DNA of 64,000 nt from JAGNHS01 sp964609695 (GCA_964609695.1 CAZSSP010000005.1:71824-135823), one strand, 5' to 3'; positions 55,090-63,908 are shown, numbered from the stretch's first letter. Translations and numbers: made by a program. The notes: generated by a model not told the origin, from the sequence alone.

Positions 55090-55285
55090 ATGTTTAAATT
55101 ATATCAGAAAGCTCATACCCTTTGTGCCAGTCAAAGCCTGACACTGCGCTAAAAAATTGATCACAATCCTAAATTTCCTTACTTAGCACTCAAGCCCTTG
55201 CTGAGTGGCGTCGAAATCCGATATTTTGGCGACAGTTTAAAGCTCTCTCGGCTTATCGATAGAACTTTTATGAAAGGGATTTCAA

Positions 55286-56047
55286 ATGAAACGCTTCGCT
55301 TTTTTAACTTCTACACTTTTTTTAACATTGTCGAGTTTTGCAAGCATCAATCCAAAACTCACGTGTAGTTTTACCGAACCCTTTTATGATCTCGAATTAG
55401 ATTTAGATTCTGGAAAACTTATCAAAGTTGAATACGACTGGAATGATAGCGATCCCAATTCTGATTACATTCGTACAGTGCTTAATAAAAATTCTGTCGT
55501 TACAATCAACTCATCTGGAAAAACTTTATCGATTTCCGTTAAAGACATTAAAACATCTAAAAATATTTTAGATTCGAAACTCGATTACAATGGATCCGAC
55601 GGAATGAGCAATGCGCTCTTTCCACTCAGCGTAAAACACTACGACAAACTAAGAGGCACTCAATACGGCGGTTGTGAATTAGATAAAGTTTTAGCTTATG
55701 ATCCAAGCGAGCTCGATAAAAACATGAAAAAGTTTGCAAATTATGCTTCACAAGGAATTCAACTTTGTATGGCGCGAGCTACTGCTGAATGGACTCAAGA
55801 GCCTTCTGATTATGATCCTAATTCTACAAAATTCTTTGTTCTCTACTCTCAGCAACCTGTGCCTGGTGAAGCAGGAGAAATCAGTCAAACTTTTGCATCA
55901 GCGGAAATGGAAGCCCTCTATAAATCCGTATTAAAAACTAAAACACCTCCAGAAGATGGAGCCTCTTTAAATTATTTAAAATCCGCGATGTGGGATCATT
56001 GTCAAAAATACGCTGAATTAATTCAAAGTAGATATATCAGCAAATAA
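55286..56047 (+). CDS. Exported protein of unknown function
   Basis: 253 residues with a clear signal peptide (FLTSTLFLTLSSFA). The mature part starts with a beta-rich half with Asp/Ser/Asn-rich turns and ends helical, with four Cys. No motif recognised. AAGGGA precedes the ATG by 6 nt. Followed by a strong bidirectional terminator. The 196 nt upstream, toward the divergent prkA, hold no gene and presumably both promoters. Confidence 0.75.
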   Translation: MKRFAFLTSTLFLTLSSFASINPKLTCSFTEPFYDLELDLDSGKLIKVEYDWNDSDPNSDYIRTVLNKNSVVTINSSGKTLSISVKDIKTSKNILDSKLDYNGSDGMSNALFPLSVKHYDKLRGTQYGGCELDKVLAYDPSELDKNMKKFANYASQGIQLCMARATAEWTQEPSDYDPNSTKFFVLYSQQPVPGEAGEISQTFASAEMEALYKSVLKTKTPPEDGASLNYLKSAMWDHCQKYAELIQSRYISK

Positions 56048-56072
56048 AGCCAAGAGACTGTTTAGAAACTAA

Positions 56073-56108
56073 AAAGGCCTCTTACAACTTTCGTTGTAAG
56101 AGGCCTTT
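56073..56108. terminator. Bidirectional Rho-independent terminator
   Basis: Perfect 16-bp stem AAAGGCCTCTTACAAC / GTTGTAAGAGGCCTTT with a 4-nt loop TTTC; each strand ends in a short T-run. It separates the exported-protein gene (plus) from rpsR (minus). Confidence 0.9.
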
Positions 56109-56133
56109 AATATTTTCAATTTTTTAAATGAAA

Positions 56134-56424
56134 CTATTCGATAGCTGCAGAAGTAAAACCAATATTACGAGCACGCTTAATGTGCTTAGTAAGTTTTCTT
56201 TGGCTTTTTGCAGAAACACCAGAAATATGTCGAGGAACGATTTTTCCAGTCTCGCTAATAAAACGCTGAACAATACGTTGATTTTTGTAATCAAGAACTA
56301 AAGTTTTATCGAGAATGAACGGACAAACCTTTCGGCGTCCAAAACTTTTACGAGGTCCTTTTTCTGAAGCACCGTCTTTTTTATCATCTCCGCTTTGCTG
56401 GTAATCTTTGTTATCGTTTTCCAT
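56134..56424 (-). CDS. rpsR: 30S ribosomal protein S18
   Basis: 96 residues. A 30-residue acidic/polar N-terminal extension (Asp/Lys/Gly rich) is followed by a canonical S18 core: RRKVCPFILDK, DYKNQRIVQRFISETGKIVPR, and KHIKRARNIGF. rpsF and rplI, its usual neighbours, are absent. Its ATG overlaps the stop of a 31-codon basic gene (TAATG), so the two are translated together. Confidence 0.94.
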   Translation of the reverse strand: MENDNKDYQQSGDDKKDGASEKGPRKSFGRRKVCPFILDKTLVLDYKNQRIVQRFISETGKIVPRHISGVSAKSQRKLTKHIKRARNIGFTSAAIE

Positions 56425-56519
56425 TACGCTTTCTTTCTCTTTTGCAAACGAACTTTCTTTTTTCGTTGAGCTTTACGTTTACGTTTTTTAGCAGTTTTTC
56501 TATTATCACCACGTCCCAT
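56424..56519 (-). CDS. 31-residue basic ribosomal-protein-like mini-gene (bTHX-like)
   Basis: The frame gives 31 residues, 18 of them Lys or Arg, opening MGRGDNRKTAKKRKRK. The MGxGDxRT/K opening is that of the small ribosomal protein bTHX, but the rest lacks its GKxxxGxYG segment. TAATG overlap with rpsR makes it very likely to be translated. A ribosome-bound role is inferred from charge, size and partner. No strong ribosome binding site is seen upstream. Confidence 0.65.
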   Translation of the reverse strand: MGRGDNRKTAKKRKRKAQRKKKVRLQKRKKA

Positions 56520-56546
56520 AGGGGCTTATGATTAAAACCAGAGCTA

Positions 56547-57161
56547 CTATCTTTCAAGCTCTTTTAAAGGAAAAACCTGAAAAAGATCAATAAGCTGATA
56601 TCGCTTCTGTTCGGGTTGATAAGAATAAAAAGATAAACTTAATTTTTCAGCCACTTCTTCTGGAGACTTTAGAGAAGGCTGATACTTTAAAAAACCAAGT
56701 ATTTCAGCACTTTGCAAAGAATCCACCAGAAGAGTTCCACTGATTCTCAGGGGAGAGAACTCCACATCTTTAACCGAAAGATCGTTCTTATTAGAAGTCT
56801 GCGTAGGCAACTTAAAGCTAGCTACAACGAAGTACAGGTCGGGGCGACAAGTGTTTCTTAAGATAATTTCGAGTTCTGAAGCTTTCTTATCGCGTTTAAC
56901 ATTGATTTGGAGAGCTAATTCTCTCTCTCGATTCACCCAAATTTTCTTATCAACGGCTTCCCAAGGCAAATAACCGTCTGAAAAATTTCTTATTGAGGGA
57001 TTGGCAAGAGAAGGAAAAAAATCTCTAAGCTTGCGCTCATCAAGCTCACCACAATTCATTTTTTTAAACAAATCGGGCAGAAGCTTGGACTGCTCATCGG
57101 CAGAAACATTAAAAAACGATGCACTCATCAAAGTCGCTATAAACAATAGTTTTCTAATCAT
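56547..57161 (-). CDS. Exported protein of unknown function
   Basis: 204 residues from ATG 57161 with signal peptide (KLLFIATLMSASFFNVSA). Mature part mixed alpha/beta with two Cys; no motif recognised. A longer frame to 57224 would overlap the regulator and spoil the signal peptide. It begins 4 nt after the TPR-winged helix gene and is followed by the mini-gene and rpsR, so all four are probably co-transcribed. Confidence 0.75.
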   Translation of the reverse strand: MIRKLLFIATLMSASFFNVSADEQSKLLPDLFKKMNCGELDERKLRDFFPSLANPSIRNFSDGYLPWEAVDKKIWVNRERELALQINVKRDKKASELEIILRNTCRPDLYFVVASFKLPTQTSNKNDLSVKDVEFSPLRISGTLLVDSLQSAEILGFLKYQPSLKSPEEVAEKLSLSFYSYQPEQKRYQLIDLFQVFPLKELER

Positions 57162-57165
57162 GAGA

Positions 57166-59016
57166 CTAACGAATCTCCGGCTGTATTTTGTTCTGAGACG
57201 CCAAACGAGGAGCAGTCTCAGCAATCTTAGTGGATATATTCACCTTCATGTTTGGATTGAAATAATAGCCCTGAGAACCGTTCATAATATAGCGACTCTC
57301 GCGGGGATTTGGCTCAACCAATTTACGAAGACGATTGATGTTAATATAAATATTATTATCGTGGCGAAGAGGGTTGTACTCTTGCTGCCAAATCTTCATA
57401 GCCAATTCTTCCTTGGAATATTCTTTTCCAGGCTTTTCGGCCAAAAGCATAAGAATTTTCATCAAAGTGAACTTGTTATGAAATGGAATTTCACCCAAAT
57501 GCTTCTCGCGAACGTAGTGAGAAATCGGGTCGATTTCCATATCAATTGATTGCTCAGGAACGAAGTGGAAGTCTTCGAAAAACTCATTCACACATCTTTG
57601 AGAGAAAGGATTGAGCTTAGCGAGTTCAGCAGTCCAACTATCGTAACTATTAATCAAGAAACGAGAGAGAATGACTCGTTCAACTTCAGCATTAAGTCTA
57701 TTGATGAGAGGGAGAAGATCGGCACCTTCTTTGGCAGAAAAACTACGTCCCACCTTACGATTAAGAACAAATTCAATAAGCTTCGCCTTAATGAAATGTC
57801 GCTCAAAATCGGAACCATTACAGACCTTCAACATTTCATCGGCTTTTTTAAGAGCTTCAGCGGGATATCCGCATCGTGAATCCAAACGCGCCAACAATTC
57901 TAAGCACACGGCCAAGTGTCGTCGCATTCCTTTTTCTTTGTAGAAAATATAAGCTTCTTCGAGCATTTCAGTGGCTTGCTCATGCTGAGCCGCTTCACCG
58001 GTACGCAATAAAACTTCAGCTTTTAAGGGGCGAAGGCGCATGATTTGACGGTGATTATTTTCTTTAACGGCCATCACAACCAACTGATCAATTTTTTCAT
58101 TGGCTAATTCGAATTTACCTTCGCGAATAGCGAGCAAAGCTTGTCCTCTAAGCATACGACGACCGTAGTAAGAAGACTCATCGCCATTAATACTGGCCGC
58201 AATGTCACTGTAATGAGCTTCGGCTTGAGCGTAATTTCCACTGGTCGTGCAAAGCTCAGCTAAAGTGAGGCGAGATAGAATATTAATTCTCCAAAACTCG
58301 ACACCACCTGCAGAATTATTAGTCGCTAAATCTAAGTAAATTGTAGCGCGCTCATGGTCTTCAAGAGCAGCATAACAAGTACCAATCGCCCATAGAACGT
58401 AATGGTAACCACTGCTATTTTTATTATTATTAAAAAGAACTTTTGCCTCTTCAAAAAGTGGGATGGCTTTTTCAGTTAAGCCTTGTTTTCGGTAAACGTT
58501 ACCAATTAAAATTTTCAAGGATCCAATGTTTAAAGGGTCGCCACTCTCTTGAGCCGCTTTCAACAAATCGGCTTCTTGCTCGAAAACATCATTATAAAAG
58601 CCTTCAGATCTTAAAATATCGGCCAAACCTAATTTGCATTTAAAAACGAGAGCCTTGTCGCCAAGTTCATTGGCCACATCGAGTCCCATAAGAAAATATT
58701 GGCGAGCTTTAGAAGCATTTCCAGAAAAATGCCAGACTGTTCCAGTATGGTAGAGACAATTTGCAAAGGGTCTTTTTTCAGAGTCTTTAGTGATTGGAAT
58801 TTTTTTAACTTCATCGACGTATTCAGAAATTTTTTCGAACTCACGAGTTTCAGCAGATATACGAATCAGAAGCGCATAAGCTTCGATGGCGTCGCTTCCC
58901 TTAGGCTTTTCTTTAACAAATTCCTTCAATAATTTTGCCGCCTCAGAAAGCTTCCCATCTTCGCGGATCAATTGATTGGCTTTTTCTAGTACGTTCTCGT
59001 TATCTGTTTTCTTCAT
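57166..59016 (-). CDS. TPR-array protein with C-terminal winged-helix DNA-binding domain
   Basis: 616 residues. Residues about 10-430 are tandem TPR-like helices (for example RQYFLMGLDVANELGDKAL, ATIYLDLATNN). Residues about 505-590 form an OmpR/PhoB-type winged helix (KFTLMKILMLLAEKPGKEYS, KEELAMKIWQQ, NIYININRLRKLVEPNP, GYYFNP). In SARP/MalT-like regulators the DNA-binding domain is usually N-terminal or LuxR-type; here it is C-terminal. ATG 59016 has AAGGTG upstream; GTG 59028 is the alternative. Likely a transcription factor with a peptide or protein sensor; targets unknown. Confidence 0.85.
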   Translation of the reverse strand: MKKTDNENVLEKANQLIREDGKLSEAAKLLKEFVKEKPKGSDAIEAYALLIRISAETREFEKISEYVDEVKKIPITKDSEKRPFANCLYHTGTVWHFSGNASKARQYFLMGLDVANELGDKALVFKCKLGLADILRSEGFYNDVFEQEADLLKAAQESGDPLNIGSLKILIGNVYRKQGLTEKAIPLFEEAKVLFNNNKNSSGYHYVLWAIGTCYAALEDHERATIYLDLATNNSAGGVEFWRINILSRLTLAELCTTSGNYAQAEAHYSDIAASINGDESSYYGRRMLRGQALLAIREGKFELANEKIDQLVVMAVKENNHRQIMRLRPLKAEVLLRTGEAAQHEQATEMLEEAYIFYKEKGMRRHLAVCLELLARLDSRCGYPAEALKKADEMLKVCNGSDFERHFIKAKLIEFVLNRKVGRSFSAKEGADLLPLINRLNAEVERVILSRFLINSYDSWTAELAKLNPFSQRCVNEFFEDFHFVPEQSIDMEIDPISHYVREKHLGEIPFHNKFTLMKILMLLAEKPGKEYSKEELAMKIWQQEYNPLRHDNNIYININRLRKLVEPNPRESRYIMNGSQGYYFNPNMKVNISTKIAETAPRLASQNKIQPEIR

Positions 59017-59069
59017 ATTGAAAATCACCTTATTGCAAAGCGTTAAACAGCCTCACACACTAGCCGGGC

Positions 59070-59098
59070 ACTTTACACGATGCAGCGCTCCAGATCAA
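59070..59098 (-). promoter_or_regulatory. Candidate sigma-70 promoter for the TPR-winged helix gene
   Basis: On the minus strand TTGATC (59093-59098), 17-nt spacer, TAAAGT (59070-59075), about 55 nt before the ATG at 59016. Spacing is ideal, both hexamers are partial matches. It would separate the regulator from fumC upstream. Confidence 0.4.
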
Positions 59099-59115
59099 TG
59101 ACTAAAGCCTAGGAA

Positions 59116-60516
59116 TTACGCCTCATCCGGGCCAAGCATTTTACTGGCATCGACCCATTTATCGAAATTTTCAGCACTTAGATGCCCTAACTTTAAAGCA
59201 GCATCTTTTAAAGTAAGGCCTTCTTTATGGGCCTTCTTCGCAATCTGAGCCGCCTTATCGTAACCGATATGAGGATTAAGAGCTGTTACTAGCATAAGGG
59301 TGTTCTCCAAATGCTTGGCAATTTGCTCTTTATTTGGGGTCATATCCTTAAGGCATCTGTCCACAAAATTCTTGGCGGAGTCTGCCAATAATCTCAAAGA
59401 ATGTAAATAGTTATGAATAATTAATGGTTTAAAAACATTGAGCTCAAAATTGCCCGAAGCGCCGCCAATATTAATAGCCACATCGTTACCCAAGACTTGG
59501 CAACAAAGCATAGTCATAGACTCGGACTGAGTTGGATTTACTTTACCAGGCATAATAGAGGAACCTGGTTCATTTTCTGGAAGAGAAAGTTCTCCCAAAC
59601 CACAACGAGGACCACTTCCTAGCCATCGAACGTCGTTGGCAATCTTCATAAAAGAACAAGCTAAGGTTTTTAGAGCCCCGTGAGCAAAAACTAAAGCATC
59701 ATGAGCGGCTAAAGCTTCAAATTTATTTTCAGCAGAATGAAATTTTGATCCGCTAATTTCACTAATTTTTTTAGCCACAAGATCGGCAAATTTTGGATGT
59801 GTGTTTAATCCAGTTCCAACTGCAGTTCCCCCTTGAGCCAGCGCTCTCACTCTTTCGAGACTTTGAGAAACTCTCTCAATTCCGTAATCTAATTGAGCAC
59901 GATAACCCGAAATTTCTTGGCCCAAACTAAGAGGAGTGGCATCCATCAAATGAGTGCGACCCACTTTTATTATTTCAGAAAAAGCTTTTTCTTTAGCCGC
60001 GAGTTCGTCTCGAAAATATTTCAAGCTGGGAAGCAAAGCTCTTTCAGTTTGCTCAACAGCAGCAATGTGCATAGCTGTGGGAAAAACATCATTTGAAGAT
60101 TGACTTTTATTCACATCATCATTGGGATGAATGGGTTTTTTAGAACCCACAACGCCACCCATGATTTCAATGGCTCGATTGGAGATCACTTCATTGACGT
60201 TCATATTGGTCTGAGTTCCAGACCCAGTTTGCCAAATGACAAGAGGAAAATGCGCATCCAGTTTTCCCTCGATAACTTCATCCGCAGCCTTCACAATGGC
60301 ATCACATTTGTCTTTAGGAAGTAATCCGAGCTCACAATTCGCTAAGGCCGCGCCTTTTTTTAAAACACCCAGAGCTCTGATAAGGGGACGAGGCATTTTA
60401 TCTTCACCAACTGGAAAATTTATAAGAGAACGTTGGGTTTGAGCTCCCCAATATTTGTCTGAGGCTACTTGAAGCTCTCCCATAGTGTCTGTTTCGATGC
60501 GAAAAGTTGGCGCCAT
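59116..60516 (-). CDS. fumC: Class II fumarate hydratase
   Basis: Interconverts fumarate and malate in the citric acid cycle. Seen: TDTMGELQVASDKYWGAQTQRS, GSGTQTNMNVNEVI, HPNDDVNKSQSSNDVFPTAM, VGRTHLMDATPLSLGQE, GGTAVGTGLN, and the signature GSSIMPGKVNPTQSE. 466 aa. GGAGG lies 8 nt before the ATG, a strong site. Stand-alone gene with about 120 nt on the upstream side without other genes. Confidence 0.97.
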   Translation of the reverse strand: MAPTFRIETDTMGELQVASDKYWGAQTQRSLINFPVGEDKMPRPLIRALGVLKKGAALANCELGLLPKDKCDAIVKAADEVIEGKLDAHFPLVIWQTGSGTQTNMNVNEVISNRAIEIMGGVVGSKKPIHPNDDVNKSQSSNDVFPTAMHIAAVEQTERALLPSLKYFRDELAAKEKAFSEIIKVGRTHLMDATPLSLGQEISGYRAQLDYGIERVSQSLERVRALAQGGTAVGTGLNTHPKFADLVAKKISEISGSKFHSAENKFEALAAHDALVFAHGALKTLACSFMKIANDVRWLGSGPRCGLGELSLPENEPGSSIMPGKVNPTQSESMTMLCCQVLGNDVAINIGGASGNFELNVFKPLIIHNYLHSLRLLADSAKNFVDRCLKDMTPNKEQIAKHLENTLMLVTALNPHIGYDKAAQIAKKAHKEGLTLKDAALKLGHLSAENFDKWVDASKMLGPDEA

Positions 60517-60635
60517 TATTAAAACCTCCGAAAGCTTTTTTTACTTCCGGGATTGCATCCAGGCAACGCCACAAAAATAATGTCTAAAAAAGAATGAGCT
60601 AATTTTTATTTGTCTTGAGAGGGAGGACGCTCAAC

Positions 60636-60872
60636 TCAAGCGGAAGGATGCCCTTGATCTCGATTTTTATGGTGACCCTTTTTACAAGCCTTTAGAGTCT
60701 TATGATCCTTTGCGTTGCTAACGCATGTTTTAGAAGCTTGAAGTTCGGCAATCCTCTCATCAATTTTTTTAATAACTCGCTCTCTAAGAGCTTCCAGTTG
60801 AGGTTTAGGCTCTTCAGCAAAAATTGAAAGAGAAAGGGTCATTACTATTAGGGATAAAAATTTATTTCGCAT
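60636..60872 (-). CDS. Small exported protein
   Basis: 78 residues. Signal peptide (FLSLIVMTLSLSIFA), a charged helix (QLEALRERVIKKIDERIAEL), two Cys and a His/Lys-rich tail (KKGHHKNRDQGHPSA). No family recognised. Periplasmic location inferred; the tail could bind metal. Confidence 0.65.
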   Translation of the reverse strand: MRNKFLSLIVMTLSLSIFAEEPKPQLEALRERVIKKIDERIAELQASKTCVSNAKDHKTLKACKKGHHKNRDQGHPSA

Positions 60873-60943
60873 AGCTTATAATACCTAGTCTAAGAGTTTA
60901 TTGGGCTGTCCAAAAAAAATAAAGCGTCCTAGAATAAAAGCCC

Positions 60944-61873
60944 ATGTATGCAATCGCAATTCACGGTGGGGCGGGTCAATTAAACCCTGAAAATTATACA
61001 AAAGAACAAATCAGAGAACACCGACAAGCTCTTAGGGAAGCTCTCAACACAGGTTTAGACAAATTAAAAAACGGACTCAGTGCTAGGGAAGCCGCCATCG
61101 CCAGCGTTTGCGTCTTAGAAGACAATCCTCTTTTTAACTCTGGAAGAGGCAGCGTACTCAACGCCGAAGGTGAAGTTGAAATGGATGCCGCCGTTATGTG
61201 TGGAGCCACCCTCCAAGCCGGAGGAGTGAGTGGTCTTAAAAGCATTCGCCACCCCATTTTGGGCGCTAGTGAAATTGCAATGAGAACACCTCACCGACTT
61301 TTAGCCGGCGCCAAAGCAGAAGAATTTTTAATAGCTCAAGGACTTGAAACAGCCTCAAAAGAATTTTTCATTACGGAACGTCGCCGAGAACAATATCAAG
61401 CTTTTTTAAAAGATAGAAAAATGCGCCTCGAACACGACAGTCGCTATTCGACTGTAGGAGCCGTGGCCCTTGATTCCAGCGGTAATTTAGCTGCAGCAAC
61501 CTCAACTGGAGGAATCATCGGAAAAATGCCTGGGCGAGTTTCCGACTCTGCCATCATTGGCGCTGGAACTTATGCCGACAATAGGACATGCGCTATTTCA
61601 GCAACAGGCATGGGCGATGAATTCATCCGCCATAGTGCCGCCTTTCAAATTCACGCCAGAATTTTATGGATGAAACAAGATCTCATTCCTGCTGTTGAAG
61701 ACACTTTGGAAACTATAGCTTCAACTGGTGGAAATGGTGGAATCATTTTGATCGACAAAGAAGGTCGCTGCCAAATGCGCTTTAACAGTGGAGGACTCTA
61801 CAGAGCCTTCGCCAACAGCAAGGGAATCCTTGAGATAGGAATGTTTCGTGACGATTGTGCCTTATCCTTCTAA
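60944..61873 (+). CDS. iaaA: Isoaspartyl peptidase/plant-type L-asparaginase
   Basis: Ntn-hydrolase cutting isoaspartyl dipeptides and asparagine after self-cleavage. Seen: IAIHGGAGQLN, NSGRGSVLNAEGEVEMDAAVM, and the new N-terminal Thr in YSTVGAVALDSSGNLAAATS preceding GRVSDSAIIGAGTYAD. The alpha/beta cut before Thr at about 168 is inferred from the motif. Its end overlaps the pirin gene by 26 nt. Confidence 0.92.
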   Translation: MYAIAIHGGAGQLNPENYTKEQIREHRQALREALNTGLDKLKNGLSAREAAIASVCVLEDNPLFNSGRGSVLNAEGEVEMDAAVMCGATLQAGGVSGLKSIRHPILGASEIAMRTPHRLLAGAKAEEFLIAQGLETASKEFFITERRREQYQAFLKDRKMRLEHDSRYSTVGAVALDSSGNLAAATSTGGIIGKMPGRVSDSAIIGAGTYADNRTCAISATGMGDEFIRHSAAFQIHARILWMKQDLIPAVEDTLETIASTGGNGGIILIDKEGRCQMRFNSGGLYRAFANSKGILEIGMFRDDCALSF

Positions 61874-62564
61874 TCAACGTGGGTTTGCAGATCACGGCTG
61901 GTTAAAAAGTTTTCACACTTTTAATTTTGGTGAGTATTTTGATCCCACTCGAAAACGCTTTGGCCTATTAAGAGTTTTTAACCAAGACAGAGTCGCTCCA
62001 TTAAAGGGATTTGAAACTCACGGACATGCCAATATGGAAATCATTTCAATTCCGATTTCTGGAAAGCTTCATCATAAAGACAGCAACGGAAGTGATTTTT
62101 TCTTAGAGGCTGGTGATATTCAAGTCATGTCCGCGGGTTCTGGAATCCAACATTCTGAATTCAACGCCTCATCTACCGAAGAAACACATTTTCTACAAAT
62201 TTGGGTTTTCCCAAACAAAGAAAACACCGAACCCAATTATCAACAAAAGAAATTCAAACACTTTGAAAATCAAAACACTTGGGAACTCATCGTTTCGCCC
62301 GATGGAAGAAATCATTCTTTAAAAATACTTCAAGATGCTTTTTTTCAGCTGGGCACTTTTAATAAAAATCAAAAAATTTCCTATAAGTTAAACTCCACTA
62401 AAAATGGAGTTTTTGTTTTTTGCTTAGAAGGTGAGATAGACGTGTCTGAGCAAAAAATTCAAACAGGAGACGCTCTTGGCATTAGCGAAGCTGAGACCAT
62501 AGGAATTGATTGTGCTCAAGATTCAAAAATTCTCCTGATTGAGGTCCCTCTAAAACCCTTTTAA
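61848..62564 (+). CDS. Pirin-family (YhhW-like) cupin protein
   Basis: 238 residues. Two cupin barrels; the first has NHGW-like FADHGWLKSFHTFNF, HGHANMEIISIPISG, and QVMSAGSGIQHSEFN with the His/Glu metal ligands. YhhW has quercetinase activity; the role here is not evident. GTG start. Its last 83 nt overlap the 3' end of the opposing hydrolase-like gene. Confidence 0.9.
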   Translation: MTIVPYPSNQRGFADHGWLKSFHTFNFGEYFDPTRKRFGLLRVFNQDRVAPLKGFETHGHANMEIISIPISGKLHHKDSNGSDFFLEAGDIQVMSAGSGIQHSEFNASSTEETHFLQIWVFPNKENTEPNYQQKKFKHFENQNTWELIVSPDGRNHSLKILQDAFFQLGTFNKNQKISYKLNSTKNGVFVFCLEGEIDVSEQKIQTGDALGISEAETIGIDCAQDSKILLIEVPLKPF

Positions 62565-63657
62565 ATTCTCTTTTCCAATAACGAATTGTCTCTGGGTGAT
62601 AGCAAATAGTGCCATGAGCTTTAATTTCTTTATTATCAGGCATAGAAATAAAAATATTCTCGGCTCCCCGCACAGGACTTCCATGAATTCCGAAAGGAAA
62701 TTTCTTGAATCCAAATCCAAAACTATCTCGATTCTGATAAAGCGTTAACCATCGCTCAACATTGACGGGTTTATAAAGCCCAGGTCTATTCTCTCGAGTG
62801 TGAATGGCCACGTCTCCTTTATCAAAAAATTCTCTTGTGGGGTCTAAATGCTGAGAAAGCACTTCCTTAACAGCCCACTGAACCTCTTCGACGGGATCGA
62901 TAGCAAAAGCCAAAGGAATTTTTAAAAGTGGATATTTCTTATAGAGCGCATCGGCAAATTTGATGGCCGTTCGAACTCCAGAGCTATGTGCTAATAAAAC
63001 TATTTTCTTAGTTTGAATCTTATCACCAAATTCGTCGACACATTTTAAAGCGGAGGCGACTCCTGGACTTTTGTTTTGATAAGAATTTTGAATTTCTTTA
63101 AACCAATCAGAAATTGAATAATCCATGAGGCGCTCAGGATAAGCAATGGCCTCGAACTCTTCGCTAGGGAAATGCCACCACTGAAGATCGTCCCTCGAAA
63201 ACTCCTCGAGTGTTTCGTTGACTGGGCCCTTTATGAGGCCCGACCATCTCAATAACTCTGGATAACGTGGCCCATTTAATGCCAATTCATCAATTTCATT
63301 GCCAAGATCTTTTTTTATAATTGTAGAATCAACACGACCCTTTAGAGAATTTAAAGATAATTTTAAAGCAGCGACTCTTCGAGGGTCAAAAGAAGCTGTG
63401 CCTTCAAAAAGAAAAACTAAAGTCTCAACTTTTGGATTTAAAACACATCGTCGCAAAGACTCCGCAACTTGATGTCTGTTGAGATTGGGATTTAGGGGTG
63501 AGATTCGAAATTGCATATTCCATGCATCTTGAGCTCTGAGCCTCAACAAATCATTTGAATGTGTTTGAAAAATAAGAAAAAGGTTTAATAGAAAAAACAA
63601 AGCGCCTTTCCAATTACGGAAAGGCGCTATTTGTACTCCGTCCCCTACTTTGTCCAC
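62482..63657 (-). CDS. Hydrolase-like protein of unknown function with hairpin-containing 5' end
   Basis: Up to 391 residues. Hydrophobic segment near the N-terminus (ALFFLLNLFLIF) suggests export. LLAHSSGVRTAIKFADAL resembles a nucleophile elbow of alpha/beta hydrolases. No firm family. The long frame starts with GTG 63657, without a ribosome binding site. TTG 63600 has GGAAAGG 4-5 nt upstream and may be the true start. An 11-bp hairpin followed by TTGTTTTTTC lies between the two. Its 3' end overlaps the pirin gene by 83 nt. Confidence 0.65.
   Translation of the reverse strand: MDKVGDGVQIAPFRNWKGALFFLLNLFLIFQTHSNDLLRLRAQDAWNMQFRISPLNPNLNRHQVAESLRRCVLNPKVETLVFLFEGTASFDPRRVAALKLSLNSLKGRVDSTIIKKDLGNEIDELALNGPRYPELLRWSGLIKGPVNETLEEFSRDDLQWWHFPSEEFEAIAYPERLMDYSISDWFKEIQNSYQNKSPGVASALKCVDEFGDKIQTKKIVLLAHSSGVRTAIKFADALYKKYPLLKIPLAFAIDPVEEVQWAVKEVLSQHLDPTREFFDKGDVAIHTRENRPGLYKPVNVERWLTLYQNRDSFGFGFKKFPFGIHGSPVRGAENIFISMPDNKEIKAHGTICYHPETIRYWKREFKRVLEGPQSGEFLNLEHNQFLWSQLR
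63601..63628 (-). promoter_or_regulatory. Terminator-like hairpin at the 5' end of the hydrolase-like gene
   Basis: AGCGCCTTTCC / GGAAAGGCGCT, 11 bp perfect, 6-nt loop, followed on the minus strand by TTGTTTTTTC. This has the shape of an intrinsic terminator for minus-strand transcription. Its 3' arm contains GGAAAGG, the likely ribosome binding site of TTG 63600. Attenuation or start-site sequestration is inferred. Confidence 0.7.
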
Positions 63658-63830
63658 CCACTGACAGATCTAACAGCCTAGAATTTTGAATTCAAAAGCT
63701 AAGTCAAAGAAAATACTTACTTAATTATCCACATTTTCTGCGCTTTTAAAAGCTTTAGGACCCTTAGCAATCTAGACACCCCCCCCAAGCTTTGCTACTT
63801 AGTACTGATTCCCCAAAGGAATTCACGTTA

Positions 63831-63907
63831 GCCTGGGTAGCTCAGTTGGTGAGAGCGGCGGATTCATAACCCGCAGGTCGGCAGTTCGAATCTGCCCTCA
63901 GGCACCA
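63831..63907 (+). tRNA. tRNA-Met (CAT anticodon)
   Basis: 77 nt with encoded CCA. Acceptor GCCTGGG/CTCAGGC (one G-T pair), D stem GCTC/GAGC, anticodon loop TTCATAA, T stem GGCAG/CTGCC with TTCGAAT. The anticodon stem has an A-C pair next to the loop, as seen in some elongator tRNA-Met. A C34 lysidine tRNA-Ile2 cannot be fully excluded but the arms fit Met better. The 173 nt upstream hold no gene. Confidence 0.93.
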
Positions 63908-63908
63908 T

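Noticed and set aside
55225..55265. Sigma-28-like TAAA...CGATA pattern before the exported-protein gene
   Set aside because: Spacing and the second half do not match the flagellar consensus well enough.
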